NCBI GenBank assembly: GCA_031261885.1
Contig: JAISIU010000140.1
Span: 1-10,282, forward strand
Length of the DNA: 10,282 nt
Direction: 5' to 3'
From: Bifidobacteriaceae bacterium
Lineage (GTDB): Bacteria > Actinomycetota > Actinomycetes > Actinomycetales > WQXJ01
A program made the position numbers and the translations under genes. Shown one piece after another: positions 7,586 through 10,282 of the stretch. Position 1 is the stretch's first letter, and the number at the start of each line of letters is the position of its first letter. The notes below the pieces were generated by a model, which was given only the letters and a program-made list of their open reading frames with translations, made no database searches and was not told where the DNA came from.

Positions 7586-7611
7586 GGGTGGTGGGTGGGT
7601 GTGGGGCTGGG
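7586..7611 (+). repeat. G-quadruplex-type motif (five G-runs) next to the rpsB stop
   Basis: The plus strand has five runs of at least three G at 7586-7588, 7593-7595, 7597-7599, 7603-7606 and 7609-7611, with loops of 4, 1, 3 and 2 nt. It ends immediately beside the rpsB stop codon (7612-7614). Because rpsB is on the minus strand, the G-rich strand is the transcribed template and the mRNA is C-rich here. Folding is not shown, only the pattern. Confidence 0.5.
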
Positions 7612-8682
7612 TTACTCGGCCTTGTCGGCCTTCGCGTCCTGGGCGGCTTCCGCCTCGGGCGCTTCGGACTTCTCGGGCTCCGCCTTGGGCTCCTCGGCCT
7701 TGGGCGCTTCGACCTCCGGAGCCGGCTCCGCCTTGGGCTCTTCCGCCTTGGGGGCCTCGGCCTTGGGCGCTTCCGCCTTCGGGGCCGGCTTGGCCTTCTT
7801 CGGGGCGGCGGCCTTCGGGGTCTCGGCCTTGGCGGCCTTGGCCTTCGGCTCAGCGGCCTTGTCGGCCTCCTCGGGCGCGGCCGCGTCCTCGGTGGCGACG
7901 GCCAGCAGTTCGGCCTCCCACTCCGGCAGCGGTTCCGCCTCGGCGGCCTCGGCCTCCTCGCCCTCAGCGGCGGCGGCCTTCTCGGCGGCGGCATGGCGGG
8001 CGACGAGGCCCTCCGCGACGGCGTCGGCGATGACACGGGTCAGCAGCGACACCGCGCGGATCGCGTCGTCGTTGCCGGGGATCTTGTAATCCACCTCGTC
8101 CGGGTCGCAGTTCGTGTCGAGGATCGCGACGACCGGCACGCCGAGCTTGCGCGCCTCGTCGACGGCCAGGTGTTCCTTCTTGGTGTCCACGATCCAGACG
8201 GCCTGCGGCACCTTCGCCATGTTGCGGATGCCGCCGAGCGTGCGGGCGAGCTTGTCGCGCTCACGCCGCATCATCAGCAGCTCCTTCTTGGTGTAGGCGC
8301 TGCCGGAGGCGTTCTCGAGGTCCATCTCCTCGAGCTCCTTGAGCCGCTGGAGACGCTTGTTGACGGTCTGGAAGTTCGTGAGCATGCCGCCGAGCCAACG
8401 CTGGTTGACGAACGGCATGCCGACGCGCTGGGCCTGCTCCTCGATCGATTCCTGCGCCTGCTTCTTGGTGCCGACGAAGAGGATGTTGCCGCCCTTGGCG
8501 ACGGTGTTCTTGACGAAGGAGAATGCCTGGTCGATGTACGAGACGGTCTGCTGGAGGTCGATGACGTAGATGCCGTTGCGCTCCGTCAGGATGAAGCGCT
8601 TCATCTTCGGGTTCCAACGCCTGGTCTGGTGGCCGAAGTGGACGCCCGCGTCCAGCATCTGGCGCATGGTGACGATAGCCAT
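7612..8682 (-). CDS. rpsB: 30S ribosomal protein S2 with long charged C-terminal tail
   Basis: Component of the small ribosomal subunit, assembled late and needed with S1-like proteins for mRNA binding. The S2 core spans about residues 1-230: VTMRQMLDAGVHFGHQTRRWNP at the N-terminus, GGNILFVGTKKQAQ, QRWLGGMLTNF (95-105), and VPVVAILDTNCDPD ahead of the conserved IPGNDDA. The remaining 125 residues are an added tail: an acidic Ala/Glu part with PLPEWEAELL (251-260), then Lys/Ala/Pro/Glu repeats. The total of 356 aa compares with 240-280 in many bacteria. Tails of this kind are known in actinobacterial S2. ATG 8682 gives the conserved MAIVTMRQML and has GAAAGGA (8699-8693) 10 nt upstream. It is the first gene of the minus-strand block. 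Confidence 0.98.
   Translation of the reverse strand: MAIVTMRQMLDAGVHFGHQTRRWNPKMKRFILTERNGIYVIDLQQTVSYIDQAFSFVKNTVAKGGNILFVGTKKQAQESIEEQAQRVGMPFVNQRWLGGMLTNFQTVNKRLQRLKELEEMDLENASGSAYTKKELLMMRRERDKLARTLGGIRNMAKVPQAVWIVDTKKEHLAVDEARKLGVPVVAILDTNCDPDEVDYKIPGNDDAIRAVSLLTRVIADAVAEGLVARHAAAEKAAAAEGEEAEAAEAEPLPEWEAELLAVATEDAAAPEEADKAAEPKAKAAKAETPKAAAPKKAKPAPKAEAPKAEAPKAEEPKAEPAPEVEAPKAEEPKAEPEKSEAPEAEAAQDAKADKAE
7648..7857 (-). repeat. Degenerate PKAE/KAEAP coding repeat in the rpsB tail
   Basis: Residues about 276-345 of S2 repeat short units such as APKAE, EPKAE and KAEAP, with alternating Lys and Glu. At DNA level this gives imperfect copies of a unit reading roughly GCCTTGGGCGCTTC on the plus strand. 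It is low-complexity coding sequence that could expand or contract by slippage in steps of 3 codons or more. Confidence 0.75.
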
Positions 8683-8705
8683 GTGTGATTGATCCTTTCG
8701 GTTGT

Positions 8706-8740
8706 GCCGCGCCGGGCACCCGCCCGCCGCGCCTGGCACC
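8706..8740 (-). repeat. Tandem 15-nt repeat (20-nt period) in the rpsB leader
   Basis: Two copies on the plus strand, GCCGCGCCGGGCACC (8706-8720) and GCCGCGCCTGGCACC (8726-8740), differ at one base. The pair ends six bases upstream of the GAAAGGA ribosome binding site of rpsB. The proximal copy, with the adjoining base, can also fold as GTGCC/GGCAC. Whether it is an S2 autoregulatory site is unknown. Confidence 0.6.
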
Positions 8741-8874
8741 CTCGCGGCGAGAGCCGAACCGCCCGTGGAGGCGTGGTCCGGACCGAAAACGCCGTGGCCG
8801 CGCGGCCGGCTGGACCGGTCGCGTGCGGCAATGGATGCGCGAAGTCAACCGCCTGGTGGCGGTCGCAAACCTAA

Positions 8875-8880
8875 AGTCTA
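8875..8880 (-). promoter_or_regulatory. Candidate -10 box of the rpsB promoter
   Basis: TAGACT on the minus strand, within a rare AT-richer patch (8868-8880) of a GC-rich intergenic region. It would start transcription near 8868 and give a leader of about 185 nt. No good -35 hexamer lies 16-19 nt upstream, where the sequence is G-rich. A 6-bp dyad (8880-8896) occupies the spacer and could be an operator. Tentative. Confidence 0.35.
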
Positions 8881-9083
8881 CCGTCTCCCGGACGGTCCCC
8901 CGTCCCGCGCCGGTGCGCGGGCGCCGCACCGCCCTCTGGGGGCCGGTTCGGGCGCGCAGTCCGTTTCGCCGACGGGCCGCAACCGCGCGCCGGAAGAACG
9001 GCCCGGCGGCGCGGCCGTGTCCAAAACCGGCGTCGTCCACAGGCGCGCGTTCGAACACGGCGCGGCCGGGTGAGGATACCGCC

Positions 9084-9701
9084 ATGGTCGATCGCATCCG
9101 TTCCTTCCCGCCGTGGCGGCGGGCGCTCGCACTGCTGACGCTGGCCGCGCTCGCGGCCGACTGCGCGGCCGGTCCCGTCCACGCCGTCCCCCCGCCCGGT
9201 TCGGCGGTGGTCGATGCCGCGGCGTCGCCGCCGGATCGGAGGGCCGCCGATGCCGGAGCCTCACCCCGGGCGCACGCGGCACCCCGGGAAGACGGCCCGA
9301 GCAGCGGGTTCGACTGGCCGGCCGGGCCGCCCGCCATCATCGTGCGCCCCTTCGACGGGCCGGAGCGGCCGTGGCTGGCCGGGCATCGCGGCGTCGACCT
9401 GGCCGCGCCCCCGGGGACCGCGGTCCGGGCGCCGGCCGGCGGCGTAGTGCTGTTCAACGGCGTGGTCGTGGACCGGCACGTGCTCGTCATCGGGCACGGC
9501 GCGCTGCGCAGCACGCTCGAACCCGTGGCCAGCGGCCTCGCGGTGGGGACGCGCGTGCGGCCGGGCGAACCGGTCGGCACCGTGACCGGCGAACCGGCCC
9601 ACGCCGCCGGCACGGTGCACTGGGGCGTGAGGCGCGGCGAGGAGTACCTCGACCCGGCGCTGCTGGTCAGGCCCCGGCCCCGAGCCGTGCTGTGGCGTTG
9701 A
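9084..9701 (+). CDS. Secreted M23/LytM-fold protein, probably catalytically altered
   Basis: A 205-aa exported protein. Residues 1-34 form a signal peptide: basic PPWRR, a hydrophobic Ala/Leu core and a VHA cleavage site. A Pro/Ala-rich linker (35-75) leads to an M23 (lysostaphin/LytM-like) domain at about 80-195. Metal-binding residues are seen as H101 and D105 in HRGVDLAAP, and H179 in VHWG. In active M23 peptidases the last motif is HxH, but here the first position is T177. The usual Tyr-x-His after the central strand is replaced by LEPV (P147). From memory, EPV and HWG versions are typical of the rpsB-adjacent actinobacterial family, so this is a family trait and not decay. It may bind peptidoglycan or act differently from LytM. 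ATG 9084 was chosen because it gives a signal peptide and follows GGTGAGGA. The frame is open further upstream to 8685 without a plausible start. It is divergent from rpsB. Confidence 0.85.
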   Translation: MVDRIRSFPPWRRALALLTLAALAADCAAGPVHAVPPPGSAVVDAAASPPDRRAADAGASPRAHAAPREDGPSSGFDWPAGPPAIIVRPFDGPERPWLAGHRGVDLAAPPGTAVRAPAGGVVLFNGVVVDRHVLVIGHGALRSTLEPVASGLAVGTRVRPGEPVGTVTGEPAHAAGTVHWGVRRGEEYLDPALLVRPRPRAVLWR

Positions 9702-9717
9702 TAACCGGTCCCGGGCA

Positions 9718-9733
9718 CGGCCCCGTGGGGCCG
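9718..9733 (+). terminator. Short hairpin after the M23-like gene
   Basis: CGGCCCC-GT-GGGGCCG is a perfect 7-bp inverted repeat beginning 17 nt after the M23 stop (in practice 6 pairs with a 4-nt loop). No T-tract follows. It may end M23 transcription, separating it from the toxin-antitoxin pair, or belong to the antitoxin's control region. Confidence 0.4.
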
Positions 9734-9753
9734 ATGGACGTGGGGCCAATCGG
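9724..9753 (+). promoter_or_regulatory. Direct and inverted repeats upstream of the antitoxin; candidate operator
   Basis: CGTGGGGCC occurs twice, at 9724-9732 and 9739-9747, 15 bp apart. CCGAT (9731-9735) and ATCGG (9749-9753) form an inverted pair. Ribbon-helix-helix antitoxins usually repress their own operon through short repeated or palindromic sites next to the start, so this is a plausible binding site. The first copy overlaps the hairpin at 9718-9733. Only the repeats are seen; binding is inferred. Confidence 0.3.
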
Positions 9754-9777
9754 AAACGAATGAAAAGGAGGCGGCCC

Positions 9778-10044
9778 ATGTGTGCCGTTCTGACACCACC
9801 CGCGAAGTATGATTTAAGTATGAGTTCAAAACGGCGATGCACTTTCACCCTCGACGAGGACGTCGCCCAGTACTTCCAGACCAGCGACAGGACATCGTCG
9901 GCGCAGGTCAACGCCGTGCTGCGGCGAGAGATGGAGGCTGGCCAACGCCAGGAGTCGCTCGCCGAGCTCGTCCATGATCTGGAAGAGCTGTGGGGTCCGG
10001 CGGACCCGGCCGAGGTCGATCGCATCGGACGGTTGATGCGATGA
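9778..10044 (+). CDS. VapB-like ribbon-helix-helix antitoxin
   Basis: The likely antitoxin of a type II toxin-antitoxin pair: it would bind and neutralise the downstream PIN toxin and repress the operon. From ATG 9778 it has 88 aa. The recognisable domain begins at residue 15, with KRRCTFTLDEDVAQYF as beta strand plus first helix and TSSAQVNAVLRREM as second helix, a typical ribbon-helix-helix layout. The acidic, helical C-terminal part (about 50-88) is the expected toxin-wrapping tail. AAAAGGAGG (9763-9771) stands 6 nt before ATG 9778, an excellent ribosome binding site. The alternative ATG 9820 (74 aa) begins the conserved domain directly and may be used from a leaderless mRNA. The extra N-terminal codons are unusually AT-rich and include a TTA leucine codon. 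The stop overlaps the toxin start as ATGA. Confidence 0.72.
   Translation: MCAVLTPPAKYDLSMSSKRRCTFTLDEDVAQYFQTSDRTSSAQVNAVLRREMEAGQRQESLAELVHDLEELWGPADPAEVDRIGRLMR
9808..9813 (+). promoter_or_regulatory. Candidate -10 box for a leaderless antitoxin transcript
   Basis: TATGAT, five of six matches to TATAAT, lies in one of the few AT-rich patches of the window. Counting -12 to -7 from it puts the transcription start exactly at the A of ATG 9820. Leaderless mRNAs are common in Actinomycetota. No good -35 lies 17 nt upstream; CTGACA (9790-9795) is too close for this box. It may equally be coding sequence of the longer form. Confidence 0.35.
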
Positions 10045-10282
10045 GCACCCTGGTTCTCGATTCCCAAGCCGTCTCCTCCCTGGCCCTGGCTCGGGCCGGA
10101 ACCCGCCCGAGCCGCGCCGTCAACGCGCTGCGAAGCGCCTCGATCCACCACTGGGCCGTCGCAACACCCGCCGCAGTACTGGCCGAGCTCTATCGCGGCG
10201 GAGGCCACGATCAGTCCTTGGACGCATTTCTCGCCCGGTACCCGGGCGTGCAGGTCGTGGACACGGACCGAACCCTCGCCAA
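10041..10282 (+). CDS. PIN-domain (VapC-like) toxin, 3' end missing
   Basis: N-terminal 80 codons of a PIN-domain protein, cut by the window edge. PIN toxins are Mg-dependent endoribonucleases that cut tRNA or rRNA. TLVLDSQAV supplies the first acidic active-site residue (D7). TPAAVLAELYRGG supplies the second (E49). The next conserved acidic residues (about 90-115) lie beyond the window, so activity cannot be judged. ATG 10041 overlaps the antitoxin stop (ATGA), which implies translational coupling and matched stoichiometry. Typical length is 125-140 aa. Confidence 0.82.
   Translation, partial: MSTLVLDSQAVSSLALARAGTRPSRAVNALRSASIHHWAVATPAAVLAELYRGGGHDQSLDAFLARYPGVQVVDTDRTLA

Larger units (their letters stand above)
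8683..9083. other. Divergent intergenic region between rpsB and the M23-like gene
   Basis: A 401-nt non-coding stretch with promoters expected in both directions. Minus-strand side: rpsB ribosome binding site (8693-8699), a 15-nt near-perfect direct repeat (8706-8740), perfect palindromes GGTCCGGACC (8775-8784) and GACCGGTC (8813-8820), a 6-bp hairpin ACCGCC/GGCGGT (8848-8863) and a candidate -10 (8875-8880). Further right: dyads at 8880-8896 (ACCGTC/GACGGT) and 8911-8931 (CGGTGCG/CGCACCG, 7-nt loop). I see no convincing -10/-35 pair for the rightward gene. GGTGAGGA near 9069-9076 is its likely ribosome binding site. Open frames crossing the region are GC-driven and match no recognisable protein. 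Confidence 0.6.

Noticed and set aside
7648..7857. CRISPR array or non-coding tandem repeat
   Set aside because: The repeats are in frame in rpsB, degenerate, and have no regular spacers.
6760..8688. A 642-codon plus-strand open frame with GLG/LGRFGL-like repeats, antisense to tsf and rpsB
   Set aside because: The repeats are the reverse complement of the S2 PKAE tail, and the rest is a mirror of tsf and rpsB coding sequence. It also crosses the rpsB-tsf gap without any start signal.
8685..9083. N-terminal extension of the M23-like protein upstream of ATG 9084
   Set aside because: The extension is Arg/Pro-rich with no conserved features and would bury the clear signal peptide that begins at 9084.
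9147..9173. Possible lipoprotein lipobox in the M23-like protein (LAADC, C27)
   Set aside because: The residue before Cys is Asp, which does not fit the lipobox. A signal-peptidase-I site VHA follows at residues 32-34.
9760..9777. ATG 9760 as the antitoxin start
   Set aside because: It lies just upstream of and in effect consumes the AAAAGGAGG ribosome binding site that serves ATG 9778, and has no binding site of its own.
8261..9829. A 522-codon minus-strand frame from the antitoxin region through the M23-like gene into rpsB
   Set aside because: It is out of frame with rpsB, covers the M23 gene on the opposite strand, and has no known domain or ribosome binding site.

Overview
The window is a very GC-rich (roughly 70%) stretch of an Actinomycetota chromosome. 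Three things support this: strong G/C bias at third codon positions, the gene order, and actinobacterial versions of the proteins (long Lys/Ala/Pro/Glu-tailed S2, Pro-rich N-terminal extension on CdsA, an rpsB-linked M23-like protein with an HWG motif). I cannot place it below phylum with confidence. The order cdsA-rlmN-DivIVA-repeat gene-dxr-M50 fits several actinobacterial orders.

Minus strand, 1-8682, read right to left: one long collinear block of essential genes. rpsB (ribosomal protein S2) and tsf (EF-Ts) serve translation. pyrH (UMP kinase) makes UDP for nucleotides. frr recycles ribosomes. cdsA makes CDP-diacylglycerol for phospholipids. rlmN methylates 23S rRNA and tRNA. Next comes a small protein built of four DivIVA-type modules, then dxr (MEP pathway of isoprenoid synthesis), and finally an M50 site-2 (RseP/Rip-like) membrane protease cut off by the window's left edge. 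Several junctions are tight: tsf/pyrH 3 nt apart, frr/cdsA overlapping by 11 nt, cdsA/rlmN overlapping as ATGA, and 11-15 nt gaps around the DivIVA-like gene. Three junctions carry clear inverted repeats: rpsB-tsf, tsf-pyrH and pyrH-frr. The operon may therefore be tuned internally instead of being expressed as one flat message.

8683-9083 is a 401-nt divergent intergenic region between rpsB (leftward) and an M23-type protein (rightward). It holds the rpsB leader, with a 20-nt-period repeat just before the ribosome binding site, a candidate -10 element and several palindromes.

Plus strand, 9084-10282: a secreted M23/LytM-fold protein whose zinc-ligand residues are kept but whose two catalytic-type histidines appear replaced. 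A hairpin follows, then a toxin-antitoxin pair: a ribbon-helix-helix (VapB-like) antitoxin overlapping by ATGA a PIN-domain (VapC-like) toxin truncated at the right edge. The start of the antitoxin is locally AT-rich and ambiguous, with both a strong Shine-Dalgarno start and a possible leaderless start. Most of the window is conserved core genome. The toxin-antitoxin pair at the right end is the only accessory-looking part, and I found no clear evidence of a wholly new system.
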